A stretch of DNA of 64,000 nt from Rhodovulum sp. P5 (GCF_002079305.1 NZ_CP015039.1:1943501-2007500), one strand, 5' to 3'. Shown: positions 18,429 through 26,975, counted from the first letter of the stretch. The notes: generated by a model not told the origin, from the sequence alone. Numbers and translations are program-made.

Positions 18429-19495
18429 CGGCGCCCCTTCTGGCCAGCGGGCCGCACACCCATTCAAAGTTCAACGTCTCGCGCACCATGATCGCGGTGA
18501 TGGCCTGCCTGAGCCCAGCCACGGCCTTCGGCATGTACCATTTCGGCTGGCCCTCGGTCTTCCTGTTCCTGACGACCGTCGCGGCCGCCCTTGTGTTCGA
18601 GGTCCTGTGCCTTGCCATCGCGGGCAAACCGATCTGGCGCTTTGCCACGGACGGGTCGGCCATCCTGACCGGTTGGATCGTGGCGATGTCGCTGCCGCCG
18701 CTGGCGCCCTGGTGGATCGGGGTGATCGGCTCTGGCATCGCCATCGTCATCGGCAAGCATGTCTTCGGCGGGCTGGGGCAGAACCTGTTCAACCCCGCCA
18801 TGGTGGCCCGCGCCATGCTTCTGGTCGCATTGCCGGTGCAAATGACAATGTGGGTCCCGCCGCTTCGGGGCGATACCGGCCCGACCTTCATGCAATCGCT
18901 GGGTATCACCTTCGGTGGCAGCCCCGAATTCGACTTCGTCAGCAGCGCCTCTATCCTGAGCCATGTCAAAAGCCAGCTCGACGCCGGGCTGCCCATGGAC
19001 CGCATCCTGGCCGAGGCCGGCAGCATCCATGACCAGTTCTTCGGCTTCGTCTCCGGCAGTCTTGGGGAGACCAGCGCGGTGCTCCTGCTGGCCGGCGGGG
19101 TCTGCCTGATCATGCTGCGCATCATCACCGTCGTCATCCCGCTCAGCATCCTTGGCACGGTCTATGTTCTGGCCGGGACCGCGTGGCTGATCGCGCCCGA
19201 CCAGTTCCCGCCGCCCTATCTGCATCTGGCGTCCGGGTCGCTGATGTTCTGCGCGTTCTTCATCGCCACGGACTATGTGACCTCTCCGGTCACCGGCTGG
19301 GGCAAGCTGATTTACGGCATCGGCATCGGCGCGCTGATCTTCATCATTCGCACCTGGGGGGCCTTCCCGGAGGGCGTGGCCTTCGCCGTGCTGCTGATGA
19401 ACGCCTGCACGCCGCTGATCGACGAATATGTCCGCCCGCGGATCTTTGGCCGGGGCCGCTCCGGCAAGCCGCTTGCGCTGGGAGCCAAGAAATGA
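18425..19495 (+). CDS. rnfD: Rnf complex subunit D, FMN-bearing membrane protein
   Basis: This 356-residue membrane protein has about nine helices. Conserved stretches are [16 protein letters not shown] and [16 protein letters not shown]; the threonine of the GETS motif is the expected covalent FMN site, loaded by the ApbE protein encoded at 11811-12908. It is the RnfD/NqrB homologue that carries ion translocation. It is coupled to rnfC and rnfG by 4-bp overlaps. Confidence 0.95.
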   Translation: MTAPLLASGPHTHSKFNVSRTMIAVMACLSPATAFGMYHFGWPSVFLFLTTVAAALVFEVLCLAIAGKPIWRFATDGSAILTGWIVAMSLPPLAPWWIGVIGSGIAIVIGKHVFGGLGQNLFNPAMVARAMLLVALPVQMTMWVPPLRGDTGPTFMQSLGITFGGSPEFDFVSSASILSHVKSQLDAGLPMDRILAEAGSIHDQFFGFVSGSLGETSAVLLLAGGVCLIMLRIITVVIPLSILGTVYVLAGTAWLIAPDQFPPPYLHLASGSLMFCAFFIATDYVTSPVTGWGKLIYGIGIGALIFIIRTWGAFPEGVAFAVLLMNACTPLIDEYVRPRIFGRGRSGKPLALGAKK

Positions 19496-20160
19496 CCGAC
19501 ACGTCCCCCGCGGCTGAAAACGGTGCGCCCCGCAACGGCGGCCTGCGCCAGTCACCGGTCTGGCACGGGCTCCTCCTCGGCCTCTTCTCACTGGCGACGG
19601 CGCTGATCCTCTCCGCCTCGAACGAGATGACAAGCGGCCCGATCGCCGACCGCGCGACAGAGGATCTGCTGGCCTCGCTGTCGCAGGTCATTCCGGCGGA
19701 TCTGCACGACAACGACCTTGTGGCCGACATGCGAACGCTGTCGGACGAGGCTGAAGGGTCGGTGCCCGTCTACATCGCCACGGAAGACGGCCAGGTGACC
19801 GGCGTGGCCTTCGTCCTGACGGGTTTTGGCTATTCCGGCGCGATCCGGGTGCTGATGGGCGTCGCGCCCGACGGCAGCTTGCTGGGCGTGCGGGTCCTGT
19901 CGCATACCGAAACGCCCGGGCTGGGCGACAAGATCGAAATCGCCAAGGACGACTGGGTCGAGGATTTCACCGGCCGGTCGCTGACCAACCCCGGCCCCGA
20001 GGGCTGGAAGGTCCAGAAAGACGGCGGCATCTTCGATCAGTTCTCGGGCGCGACGATCACCCCCCGCGCCGTGGTTGGCACCGTCCACCGTGGCCTGTCG
20101 CTGTTCGCACGCCATCGCGGCGCCCTGCTGACCGCCACCACTGAGACGGAGGCCGAGTGA
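19492..20160 (+). CDS. rnfG: Rnf complex subunit G, covalent flavoprotein
   Basis: This 222-residue protein has one N-terminal membrane helix ([19 protein letters not shown]) and a periplasmic FMN-binding domain with [10 protein letters not shown] and the FMN attachment motif [12 protein letters not shown]. The frame is open back to 19183 inside rnfD, but the ATG at 19492 (ATGA overlap) gives the normal start. The next gene begins on its stop codon (TGATG). Confidence 0.95.
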   Translation: MTDTSPAAENGAPRNGGLRQSPVWHGLLLGLFSLATALILSASNEMTSGPIADRATEDLLASLSQVIPADLHDNDLVADMRTLSDEAEGSVPVYIATEDGQVTGVAFVLTGFGYSGAIRVLMGVAPDGSLLGVRVLSHTETPGLGDKIEIAKDDWVEDFTGRSLTNPGPEGWKVQKDGGIFDQFSGATITPRAVVGTVHRGLSLFARHRGALLTATTETEAE

Positions 20161-20894
20161 TGTCCAACACCTATGTCACCATCGCCCGCAACGGGATCTG
20201 GGACAACAACGTCGTCTTCGGCCAGCTTCTGGCGCTTTGCCCCCTGCTGGCCGTGACCGGCACGGCCACCAACGGGCTGGGCATGGGGCTGGCCTCGACC
20301 GCGGTCATGGTCGGGTCGGGGTTTGCGGTGTCTGTCCTGCGCAAGGTGATTACACCCGAAATTCGCATCCCGGCCTTCGTGCTGCTGATCGCCTGTCTGG
20401 TGACCGTCGTTGATATGGCCCTGAACGCCTGGCTGCACGATCTGCACAAGGTGCTGGGCCTGTTCATCCCGCTGATCGTGACCAACTGCGCGATCCTTGG
20501 CCGGGCGGAGGCGTTCGCCTCGCGCCAGAACCCGCTGGCGGCAACCTTCGACGGGCTGATGATGGGGATCGGGTTCACCATCGCGCTGGTCGTGCTGGGG
20601 GCCGTGCGCGAAATCCTGGGCTCCGGCACGCTCTTTGCCAATGCCTCGCTCCTGCTGGGCAGCCAGTTCGCGTTTCTCGAAATCACGGTCATTCCCGACT
20701 ATCAGGGCTTCTTGCTGATGATCCTGCCCCCCGGTGGTTTCATCGTTCTGGGCTTCCTCCTGGCGCTGAAATCCGTGGTCGACAGCCGCAGCACGACCGG
20801 TCAGGCACGCGTCCAGAACCCGAATGTCGAAAAGGTGTTCACCGCCGCCGGCGTGCTGAGCCGGCAACAGGCCCAGACCGGAGAGCAGCCATGA
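20160..20894 (+). CDS. rnfE: Rnf complex subunit E
   Basis: This 244-residue membrane protein is the partner and paralogue of RnfA. It shows NNVVFGQLLALCPLLAVT and FIPLIVTNCAILGRAE, whose two cysteines mirror those of RnfA. The ATG overlaps the rnfG stop by one base; a GTG one codon earlier is possible. It overlaps rnfH by ATGA. Confidence 0.95.
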   Translation: MSNTYVTIARNGIWDNNVVFGQLLALCPLLAVTGTATNGLGMGLASTAVMVGSGFAVSVLRKVITPEIRIPAFVLLIACLVTVVDMALNAWLHDLHKVLGLFIPLIVTNCAILGRAEAFASRQNPLAATFDGLMMGIGFTIALVVLGAVREILGSGTLFANASLLLGSQFAFLEITVIPDYQGFLLMILPPGGFIVLGFLLALKSVVDSRSTTGQARVQNPNVEKVFTAAGVLSRQQAQTGEQP

Positions 20895-21145
20895 TCGTCA
20901 GCGCCACCTTCGCCAAGGCGACAACACAGGTTTGGAAGAACCTCGACGTGCCGGAAGGCGCCACCGTGCGTGACGTGATCGAACGGTCCGGCCTGTTGGA
21001 CCAGTTTCCCGAAATCGATCTTGAAACCAACAAGGTTGGCATCTTCGGCACGCTCGCCAAGCTCGACAAGCCCGTGAAGGAAGGCGACCGGGTGGAAATC
21101 TATCGCCCGATCCATCCCGACGCCGAACTGCTTGAGAAGAAGTGA
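20891..21145 (+). CDS. rnfH: RnfH, RnfH/UPF0125 ubiquitin-like-fold protein
   Basis: This 84-residue protein begins MIVSATFAKATTQVWKNLDV and has the RnfH-family end VKEGDRVEIYRPIHPDAELL. The fold is beta-grasp. It commonly closes rnf operons in purple bacteria and is thought to help complex function or assembly, but its job is not settled. It is ATGA-coupled to rnfE. Confidence 0.93.
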   Translation: MIVSATFAKATTQVWKNLDVPEGATVRDVIERSGLLDQFPEIDLETNKVGIFGTLAKLDKPVKEGDRVEIYRPIHPDAELLEKK

Positions 21146-21185
21146 GCCCGCGCGGATGCCGGGCCAATGCCATGGAGGCACGATA

Positions 21186-22208
21186 ATGCAGACACTCAAC
21201 CGCCGCCGCTTCGCCCAGTATCTTGTTGCCGGTGCCGCCGTGACCGGCGCCTGCGGGCTGACGGTCTCGCAGGTGCGCGCCGCGACGCAGGTTGTTGTCG
21301 TGGGCGGCGGCCCCGCCGGGGCCAGCGCCGCGCTTGCCCTGCGACAGGCGCAGCCCGATACCTCCGTCCTGTTGGTGGAACGCGATCCGCGCCGTCTGGG
21401 CCGGGCGCAGGCCGCCGCGTTCGCCAAGCCGGCCGCGGGCCCGAACCTCGATGCCTTGCGCCGGGCGGGTGTCGACGTGGTCCTTGATGACGTTGTCGAT
21501 CTGGACTGGACGGCGGCCCGCATGAGCCTGTTCAGCGGCCGCACGCTCGCCTTCGACAGGCTTCTGCTGGCCCCCGGTACGGCGCCCGTCGACGAAGCCA
21601 TCGCCGGGCTCGACGCACGGGCCCGTCATCTCTGGCCCGCGGCATGGGGCAGCGAGCGCGAGGCGCGCCGCCTGACCGCCCAACTGGCCGCCCTGCCACA
21701 GAACGGCCATGTGGTTCTGCGGCTGCCAGAGGTGCTCAGCCATCCCGACGCCGCCCTTGACCGCGCGATGAACCTTGCCCGCCTTCTGGACCGCGCGAAG
21801 CCCGGCGGCCGGCTGACCATTCTGGACGGGGCGTCGAACACCGATCTGGCCAACCGTTTTCATCAGGGGCGCGATCGCGAAGGTCTGCGCCTCGATGCCG
21901 AATGGCGCATGGCCGAAGATGGCGGCACGGTGCTCAGCATCGATCCTGCACAAGGCAGCCTGGAAACGACGGCCGGGCGCCTGCGTGCGGATGTCGTGAA
22001 TTTCGTCACGCGTCAGGGGGCGGGGCAAATCGCACGGGCCACCGGTCTGGTCGATGCCAGCGACTGGTGCCCGACCGATGCCCATGGCCGCTCCGTTCAC
22101 CGGCCCCAGGCGATCATTCTCGGGGATGCCCGCAAGGCGGCCCGCCGTACCGTGGCCGATGCCATGCTGTCCGCCAAGGCGGCCGCGGCAGGGTTCGATC
22201 ACGCCTGA
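21186..22208 (+). CDS. TAT-exported FAD oxidoreductase related to sulfide dehydrogenase flavoprotein (FccB/SoxF-like, short form)
   Basis: This 340-residue protein has a twin-arginine signal (MQTLNRRRFAQYLVAGAAV), an FAD Rossmann motif VVVVGGGPAGASAALALR at about residues 36-53, a second motif LLLAPGTAP, and a C-terminal ASDWCPTD like the CPVD region of flavocytochrome c sulfide dehydrogenases. It is some 80-90 residues shorter than usual FccB proteins. Only one redox cysteine (Cys295) is kept; where FccB has the partner cysteine, this protein reads PEVLSHPDAA. So a normal sulfide mechanism is doubtful. It lies 40 bp behind rnfH in the same direction, with ribosome-binding site GGAGG, so it may belong to the rnf transcript. 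Confidence 0.75.
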   Translation: MQTLNRRRFAQYLVAGAAVTGACGLTVSQVRAATQVVVVGGGPAGASAALALRQAQPDTSVLLVERDPRRLGRAQAAAFAKPAAGPNLDALRRAGVDVVLDDVVDLDWTAARMSLFSGRTLAFDRLLLAPGTAPVDEAIAGLDARARHLWPAAWGSEREARRLTAQLAALPQNGHVVLRLPEVLSHPDAALDRAMNLARLLDRAKPGGRLTILDGASNTDLANRFHQGRDREGLRLDAEWRMAEDGGTVLSIDPAQGSLETTAGRLRADVVNFVTRQGAGQIARATGLVDASDWCPTDAHGRSVHRPQAIILGDARKAARRTVADAMLSAKAAAAGFDHA

Positions 22209-22227
22209 GCGGGCCGGTTACAAGCGA

Positions 22228-22251
22228 ATGGGGCCGGTTCCCCGGCCCCAT
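22228..22251. terminator. Bidirectional terminator after the flavoprotein gene
   Basis: The perfect stem ATGGGGCCGG / CCGGCCCCAT with a TTCC loop is followed by TCTTGTCT on the plus strand. It lies between the flavoprotein stop (22208) and the stop of the minus-strand entericidin-like gene (22257), and may end both. Confidence 0.7.
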
Positions 22252-22256
22252 CTTGT

Positions 22257-22397
22257 CTATTGCTGCATCTCGCGGGCTTCCTGCGAAATCGCCGAGCCCG
22301 CTTGCTGGATATCCTGACCGGCGCCCTCGACCGTTTCACAGGCCGCAAGGCCCAACACGGCGATGATCGCGAATGCGCGAAGTCCTGTCTTGGTCAT
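22257..22397 (-). CDS. Entericidin-like small lipoprotein
   Basis: This 46-residue protein begins MTKTGLRAFAIIAVLGLAAC and continues ETVEGAGQDIQQAGSAI. It has a short signal, lipobox LAAC with Cys20, and the ETVEGAGQDI core of the EcnA/EcnB entericidin family. Ribosome-binding site AAAGGAG is at good spacing. It is preceded by a GGAAC-N16-CGTT stress promoter (22429-22453), as known for entericidins under sigma factors of the stress response. Family membership is clear; toxin or antidote function is not shown. Confidence 0.85.
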   Translation of the reverse strand: MTKTGLRAFAIIAVLGLAACETVEGAGQDIQQAGSAISQEAREMQQ

Positions 22398-22428
22398 CGG
22401 AAACTCCTTTCAATTGCCATGACATATC

Positions 22429-22453
22429 AACGCCTTGGGCGCGATCAGGTTCC
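22429..22453 (-). promoter_or_regulatory. EcfG-type promoter for the entericidin-like gene
   Basis: The minus strand reads GGAAC-N16-CGTT, with the -35 at 22449-22453 and the -10 at 22429-22432. The -10 is 32 nt before the start codon. The -35 overlaps the 3' end of the histidine-kinase gene. Confidence 0.75.
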
Positions 22454-24238
22454 TGCTGGCATCAGGGTTTCCTCGTCCTCCTCGTCGTCCATCGACAAAT
22501 CAGCCGGGGCAAAGGTCAGGTGGACTTCATAGCGGTCGGCGGTCTCCTGGATCTCAAGATCGGCGTCCAGTTGCAGGGCGAACGACTGGATCAGTTGCTG
22601 CCCCATGCCCGAACTTTCCAGTTCCGGCCGCCCCTCGACCGGACCGGACCCGCGGGAGTTCACGACGCTGAGACAGATGCGCCCGTCGTCCAGCGTCTGA
22701 AGCGCGATGGTGATCCAAGCCGATTCACCCCGCGCTGCGCCGCAATACTTCACCGCGTTGATCGCGGCCTCCGTCGCCAGAAGAGACAGGGAAACCGACT
22801 GATCGGGCCCGATTTCGACCGGGCTGAACTGCGTGGAGATGCGCACGCGGTTGCCGTCACCCGCATCGCTGACAATGCCCAGCTTGCCGATGATGTCGTC
22901 TAGCAATCGGTCTGCCCGCACCACCGACAGCTTCCGCGCCATGTAGAGATACCGGTGGATTGCCGCCAGCGCCATCACCCTGTCCTGCACGCGGCGCAGC
23001 AAGGTTTGCGCCTCTGCGCTGCGGGCGCTGCGGATCTGCATGTTCATGATCGAGGTGATCAGTTGCAGGTTGTTCTTCACCCGGTGATGGATTTCCTTCA
23101 GGAGGATCGTCTTTTCCGCAAGATCCTCTTCCAATGCCCGGTCCTGCTCCTCCAGTCGCCGGGTCATGCTGCGAAACGCTTCGGCCACGACCTCCAGCTC
23201 GTGCGGGGCGTTGTCCAGCCTCGCGGTCTCGAAACAGGTGTGACCGCTTGCATAAAGGCGCATCCAGGATTGCAGCCGTGCGATATGCCGGATCACCAGC
23301 CAGTGCACCGCGAAGAACGCAACCAGAACCCCGGCCACCCACATGACCAGCGGGAAATACAGCGCCATGGTCCGCCCGGCTGCCGGCAGGAAACTCCGCC
23401 GTTCCGGCACCCAGCTTCCCAGCACGAAGACCCGATCCTCCACCACCGGGACGACCGCGAAATCGCGGATCTCGCCCAGCCGGTTCTGGCCGCGAAAAGA
23501 TTGCCGACCGACCGCGGCAAGATCCTCCAGCGTCAGGTCCTGGGGCAGGACCTCCTCATAGGTTTCGGGGGCCGCGCTCTCCTCCCGTCCGGCCGCTTCG
23601 GCTGTCACGAAATCGCCGTCGTCGTCGAACACCAGAAGGTCAACCGGTTCGCCGTGATCGTCCAGCGTGTAATAGGCCGCCGCATAGGGCAGCGAAATCA
23701 GCACGAACCCGGTCAAGACGTCCCCCTCCAAAACCGGCACGCTGACACGCACGACCCGCGGGTTTTGCAGGGAGGGATTCAGCCGCGTATCGACACGGGC
23801 GCGGGGATCGCGCAGCAGTTCGAGGAAATAGGCGTCATCGGCCACGCTGATCCGCTCTCCCGACGAGGAACAGGCAATCTGGCCATCGGCGGTGATGTAG
23901 CCCGCGAAGATATAGGCCTCGGTCCCTTCGACCAGACGCGCCAGCACCGCGTCGCAGTTCTGACCATCGCCTGCAAACAGCACATTGGCCGCGGCAACCG
24001 ACCGGGCCGCCCCGAAGGCCGACTGTATCAGCGCCTGCGTTCCCGCCGCGGCCTGCTGCGTCCGGTCCATCAGCGCGACGCCGGACAGACGCTCTGATTC
24101 ATGCAGGACCTTCGATGTCTGGTAGACCGAGATCAGACCAAGGGGCAGCATCGCCACGGTCAGGGCCCCGACCAGCCAGATGGCAAGGCTGTTCGTCACG
24201 CGGCGCGTTCCAAGACGCGCCTTCAACCGGTCCGTCAT
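22445..24238 (-). CDS. Sensor histidine kinase of the general stress response (HisKA_2 / HWE-like)
   Basis: This 597-residue membrane kinase has a first helix at about residues 18-40, an extracytoplasmic sensor part of about 240 residues (cache-like), a second helix at about 285-305, a HAMP-like linker, and a HisKA_2 phospho-acceptor LLKEIHHRVKNNLQLITS with the phospho-histidine in HHR, then a HATPase domain (ATEAAINAVKY, SSGMGQQL). Kinases of this subfamily phosphorylate PhyR. Its ATG overlaps the ecfG stop (ATGA), so it is co-expressed with nepR-ecfG. The acidic C-terminal tail MDDEEDEET is unusual. Confidence 0.9.
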   Translation of the reverse strand: MTDRLKARLGTRRVTNSLAIWLVGALTVAMLPLGLISVYQTSKVLHESERLSGVALMDRTQQAAAGTQALIQSAFGAARSVAAANVLFAGDGQNCDAVLARLVEGTEAYIFAGYITADGQIACSSSGERISVADDAYFLELLRDPRARVDTRLNPSLQNPRVVRVSVPVLEGDVLTGFVLISLPYAAAYYTLDDHGEPVDLLVFDDDGDFVTAEAAGREESAAPETYEEVLPQDLTLEDLAAVGRQSFRGQNRLGEIRDFAVVPVVEDRVFVLGSWVPERRSFLPAAGRTMALYFPLVMWVAGVLVAFFAVHWLVIRHIARLQSWMRLYASGHTCFETARLDNAPHELEVVAEAFRSMTRRLEEQDRALEEDLAEKTILLKEIHHRVKNNLQLITSIMNMQIRSARSAEAQTLLRRVQDRVMALAAIHRYLYMARKLSVVRADRLLDDIIGKLGIVSDAGDGNRVRISTQFSPVEIGPDQSVSLSLLATEAAINAVKYCGAARGESAWITIALQTLDDGRICLSVVNSRGSGPVEGRPELESSGMGQQLIQSFALQLDADLEIQETADRYEVHLTFAPADLSMDDEEDEETLMPAGT

Positions 24239-24789
24239 GCAAGGGGTTTCCCGGTCAAGGCCGCCAGCGTCGTCCGATCGGTCATCTCTAGATCACTGGG
24301 GTCCTCCAGATGCATCAACTCGGCCAGACGCGCCCGGGCGCGGTTGACCCGGCTCTTGATCGTGCCGACAGCGCAGCCGCATGTTGCCGCCGCCTCTTCA
24401 TAGGAAAAGCCCTCGGCCCCGACGAGGATCAGCGCCTCGCGCTGTTCGTCGGGAAGCTTGGCAAACGCCACCTGGAAATCGCCCATCGCCAGACGGCCGT
24501 CGTGATGGGGTTTTTCCGACAGGTGCCCTGCCATCACGCCATCGGGGTCCTCGACCTCGCGCCGACGCTTGCGGTGCAGCGAGTAATAGGTGTTCCGCAG
24601 GATCGTGAAGAGCCACGCCCGCAGGTTCGTGCCGGGTTCGAACTTGTCGATATTCCCCCACGCCTTGACCACCGCATCCTGAACCAGGTCGTCGGCCGTG
24701 GCCGCATTCCGCGTGAGGCTGAGCGCAAAGGCGCGCATCGCCGGCAAGTGCGAGACAAGCTCGTCCCGTGGATCGGGGTGTTCGCTCAC
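24235..24789 (-). CDS. ecfG: Extracytoplasmic-function sigma factor EcfG
   Basis: This 184-residue ECF sigma factor has region 2 (ADDLVQDAVVKAWGNIDKF) and region 4 (LPDEQREALILVGAEGFSYEEAA, then CAVGTIKSRVNRARARL), typical of the ECF15/EcfG group. It drives general-stress genes from GGAAC-N16/17-GTT promoters and is held by NepR. The start is GTG, overlapping the nepR stop (GTGA). The nepR-ecfG order is the standard one. Confidence 0.95.
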   Translation of the reverse strand: MSEHPDPRDELVSHLPAMRAFALSLTRNAATADDLVQDAVVKAWGNIDKFEPGTNLRAWLFTILRNTYYSLHRKRRREVEDPDGVMAGHLSEKPHHDGRLAMGDFQVAFAKLPDEQREALILVGAEGFSYEEAAATCGCAVGTIKSRVNRARARLAELMHLEDPSDLEMTDRTTLAALTGKPLA

Positions 24790-24959
24790 TTCTTTGACCC
24801 GTCCTTGTCGTCCGGCTTGCCCGCGCCTTGGTTGCGCAATTGATCCAGAAGCTTCAGGAACCGCTCTGGCACCTCTTCCTCGACCGTCTGTGCATAGGCA
24901 CGACGAAGGTTTTCATCGATCTGTTCTTGCATTTGCCCTTTGTTCACTTTTTTCGGCAT
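24786..24959 (-). CDS. nepR: Anti-sigma factor NepR
   Basis: This 57-residue protein begins MPKKVNKGQMQEQIDENLRR and has the NepR core IDENLRRAYAQTVEEEVPERFLK. In unstressed cells it binds EcfG; phosphorylated PhyR pulls it away. Start at 24959, 40 nt after the -10 of the minus-strand stress promoter. No strong ribosome-binding site is seen. The same frame runs far upstream as an open shadow frame opposite phyR, which is not part of it. Confidence 0.94.
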   Translation of the reverse strand: MPKKVNKGQMQEQIDENLRRAYAQTVEEEVPERFLKLLDQLRNQGAGKPDDKDGSKK

Positions 24960-24991
24960 TGTGCCCGCCCGCCAAAAATCGATCAGACTTC

Positions 24992-25024
24992 GGAACCGAA
25001 CGCGGCTATGACACGTTCGGTTCC
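24992..25024. promoter_or_regulatory. Interlocked divergent EcfG promoters for nepR-ecfG and phyR
   Basis: A 33-bp element with perfect 11-bp arms GGAACCGAACG and CGTTCGGTTCC around an 11-bp centre. On the plus strand it is GGAAC (24992-24996)-N17-CGTT (25014-25017), reading toward phyR. On the minus strand it is GGAAC (25020-25024)-N17-CGTT (24999-25002), reading toward nepR. Each -35 lies beside the other promoter's -10, so the two promoters fully overlap. Confidence 0.85.
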
Positions 25025-25052
25025 AAACAACATCGAGATTTTGAGGACAGCC

Positions 25053-25871
25053 ATGTCGGATATGCACAGCCAAGAAGACCTTTCCATCCTGATCGGGACG
25101 GAACTGCCCTATTTGCGGCGCTACGCCCGCGCGTTGACAGGCAGCCAGACAAGCGGCGACACCTATGCCGTCGCGACGTTGGAAGCGATCCTTGCCGATC
25201 CGGACATGTTCGAGCGCGGCCTTTCCCCGAAGGTGGCCCTTTTCAAGGTCTTCAACTCGATCTGGATGTCGTCCGGCGCGCCGACGCCGGAACCCGACAG
25301 TCTTGACGGGATCGAGGGGCGCGCGCAGGCGCGGATGGCAAATCTCACCGCGAACACCCGCGAAGCACTGCTCTTGCACAGCGTCGAGGGGTTCATGGTC
25401 GAGGACGTCGCCGATATCATGGGCGTTTCGGCCGATGAGGCCGAGACGCTGATCCGCATCGCGCGGGAGGAAATGTCGAAATCGATTGCCGGCCGTGTCC
25501 TGGTGATCGAGGACGAGGCCATCATTGCCGTCGATATCTCTACCATCGTTCAATCGCTTGGCCATGAGGTGACGGGGGTTGCGCGCACCCGCAGCAATGC
25601 GGTCGAACTGGCCGCGAAGAACCCGCCCGATCTGATCCTCGCCGATATCCAGTTGGCTGACCGTTCCTCTGGCATCGATGCGGTCAACGACATTCTTTCG
25701 CAGCTGGGCGAGCGGCCGGTCGTCTTCATCACCGCGTTCCCCGAGCGCCTGCTGACCGGGGAACGGCCAGAGCCGGCCTTCCTGATCTCAAAACCCTATA
25801 CCGAGGATCAGGTCCGCTCTGCCGTGAGCCAGGCCATGTTCTTTGCAAGCACCGAAACGCTGGGCGCCTGA
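25053..25871 (+). CDS. phyR: General stress response regulator PhyR (anti-anti-sigma factor)
   Basis: This 272-residue protein has an N-terminal sigma-like (EcfG-mimic) domain (residues about 1-130, LPYLRRYARALTGSQTSGD) and a C-terminal receiver domain from about residue 150 (VLVIEDEAIIA, phospho-acceptor aspartate in LILADIQLAD, FLISKPYTEDQV). On phosphorylation the sigma-like domain binds NepR and frees EcfG. The ATG at 25053 follows TTGAGGACAG; open frame further upstream overlaps the promoter and is not coding. Confidence 0.95.
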   Translation: MSDMHSQEDLSILIGTELPYLRRYARALTGSQTSGDTYAVATLEAILADPDMFERGLSPKVALFKVFNSIWMSSGAPTPEPDSLDGIEGRAQARMANLTANTREALLLHSVEGFMVEDVADIMGVSADEAETLIRIAREEMSKSIAGRVLVIEDEAIIAVDISTIVQSLGHEVTGVARTRSNAVELAAKNPPDLILADIQLADRSSGIDAVNDILSQLGERPVVFITAFPERLLTGERPEPAFLISKPYTEDQVRSAVSQAMFFASTETLGA

Positions 25872-25901
25872 CCAAAGTTCAGCACGGTGCAATTTCAAAG
25901 C

Positions 25902-25927
25902 GGCCCCGCCGACATTCCGGCGGGGCC
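25902..25927 (+). terminator. Rho-independent terminator after phyR
   Basis: The 10-bp perfect stem GGCCCCGCCG / CGGCGGGGCC with a 6-nt loop is followed by TTTGTGCTT, 30 bp after the phyR stop. Confidence 0.8.
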
Positions 25928-25971
25928 TTTGTGCTTAACTCCGGCTTATACCGTTCAAGGCGCCGCCCCGA

Positions 25972-26142
25972 TCAGGGCGTCCGGCCGCGAAGCGCGCGCG
26001 CAACCAGCGCGACGATGAACAGAACGAGGAACACGAAGAACAGAAGCTGCGCGATACCCGCAGAGGCCGAAGCGATCCCCCCAAACCCGAATGCGCCGGC
26101 GACGATCGCAACGATCAGAAAAACAAGTGCCCAATACAGCAT
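25972..26142 (-). CDS. DUF1328 small membrane protein (YtjA-like)
   Basis: This 56-residue protein begins [20 protein letters not shown] and continues with [12 protein letters not shown], then [13 protein letters not shown] and a basic end LRGRTP. The two helices and central glycine/alanine patch are the DUF1328 pattern. Such proteins are often stress-induced in alphaproteobacteria; function unknown. Ribosome-binding site AAAAGGGAG lies upstream. An EcfG-like promoter precedes it (26178-26202). Confidence 0.87.
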   Translation of the reverse strand: MLYWALVFLIVAIVAGAFGFGGIASASAGIAQLLFFVFLVLFIVALVARALRGRTP

Positions 26143-26177
26143 TTTCAAGCTCCCTTTTCGATAGCTGATGCAATTAC

Positions 26178-26202
26178 AACTTCACCCCCCAACCAAGGTT
26201 CC
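26178..26202 (-). promoter_or_regulatory. EcfG-like promoter for the DUF1328 gene
   Basis: The minus strand reads GGAAC-N17-GTT, with A instead of C before GTT, 36 nt before the start codon. It is somewhat weaker than the other copies. Confidence 0.6.
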
Positions 26203-26234
26203 GGAAAATCGTGAATCTTTGCGAAAATTATCTT

Positions 26235-26259
26235 GGAACCATTTTTAATATCTCGCGTT
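26235..26259 (+). promoter_or_regulatory. EcfG-type promoter for the DUF883-yqjE-like pair
   Basis: GGAAC-N16-CGTT lies 39 nt before the ATG of the DUF883 gene. It is divergent from the promoter of the DUF1328 gene, with 32 bp between the two -35 boxes. Confidence 0.78.
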
Positions 26260-26298
26260 TCACACCAGAAAATCCATTCACCACGAAAGGAGATAGAC

Positions 26299-26616
26299 AT
26301 GGGTCAATCAAGTAACGGTGCAGCGCGACGCGACGACCTTGAACGGCAGATCCAAGACTTGCAGGCGGATATTGCGGGGATCTCCCGCACATTGTCCGAA
26401 ATGGGCGCCGCCAAAGGCGAGGCATTCCGGAACGGTGCCGAACGGCAGGCTGCCGATCTGCGCGCACGTGGGGAAGACGCCCTGTCTGCTCTGCGCGACA
26501 GCGGTATCGACCTCGGTCATCAGGCCAGCGATGCCATCCGGGAGAAACCCGCCCGCGCCATGGGCATCGCGGTGGGCGTCGGCTTCCTCGTCGGGTTGCT
26601 CGCGGGGCGGCGCTGA
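26299..26616 (+). CDS. DUF883 (ElaB/YqjD-like) membrane-anchored protein
   Basis: This 105-residue protein has an N-terminal coiled-coil helix (RRDDLERQIQDLQADIAGIS), a mid part, the family motif IREKPARAMGIAVGVGFLVG and a C-terminal membrane anchor ending LLAGRR. E. coli relatives (YqjD, ElaB) bind ribosomes at the membrane in stationary phase. AAAGGAGAT precedes the ATG. The next gene overlaps its stop (TGATG). Confidence 0.88.
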   Translation: MGQSSNGAARRDDLERQIQDLQADIAGISRTLSEMGAAKGEAFRNGAERQAADLRARGEDALSALRDSGIDLGHQASDAIREKPARAMGIAVGVGFLVGLLAGRR

Positions 26617-26975
26617 TGCTGCAGGCGCCTATTCGCGCGGCCGAACGAAAGGTCCAGGCGTTTTCCCGACGCCTGGCGTTCGGCACGGCCGGTTTCGTTT
26701 GCATTTCAGCCGGTTCTGCGTTTCTGACGGTGGCCGCTTGGCTGGTGCTCTCCCGAGAGGGGGGAACGATCTTCGCCGCTAGCGTGATCGGAAGCGCCTA
26801 TGTCGGGGCGGGGCTTGTCCTGTGGGCCATCGCGCTTCTGTCCGACGGCAATAGCGGCAAACAGAACGACGAAGACGATCCCTACGCCCCCTTCATGCAT
26901 ATGGCAGAAGGCTTCGCTGCTGGTCTTGAGGCAGGGCGTGCGGCCCGTGAGGCGGGCGCCTCGCGGCGGGCTTGA
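26616..26975 (+). CDS. YqjE/holin-superfamily-like small membrane protein
   Basis: This 119-residue protein has two membrane helices (about residues 24-46 and 54-74), flanked by a basic N-terminus and a hydrophilic C-terminus (HMAEGFAAGLEAGRAAREAG). It resembles the proteins encoded next to DUF883 genes (YqjE-type). The one-base overlap with the upstream gene shows they are one transcript. Function unknown. Confidence 0.75.
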   Translation: MLQAPIRAAERKVQAFSRRLAFGTAGFVCISAGSAFLTVAAWLVLSREGGTIFAASVIGSAYVGAGLVLWAIALLSDGNSGKQNDEDDPYAPFMHMAEGFAAGLEAGRAAREAGASRRA

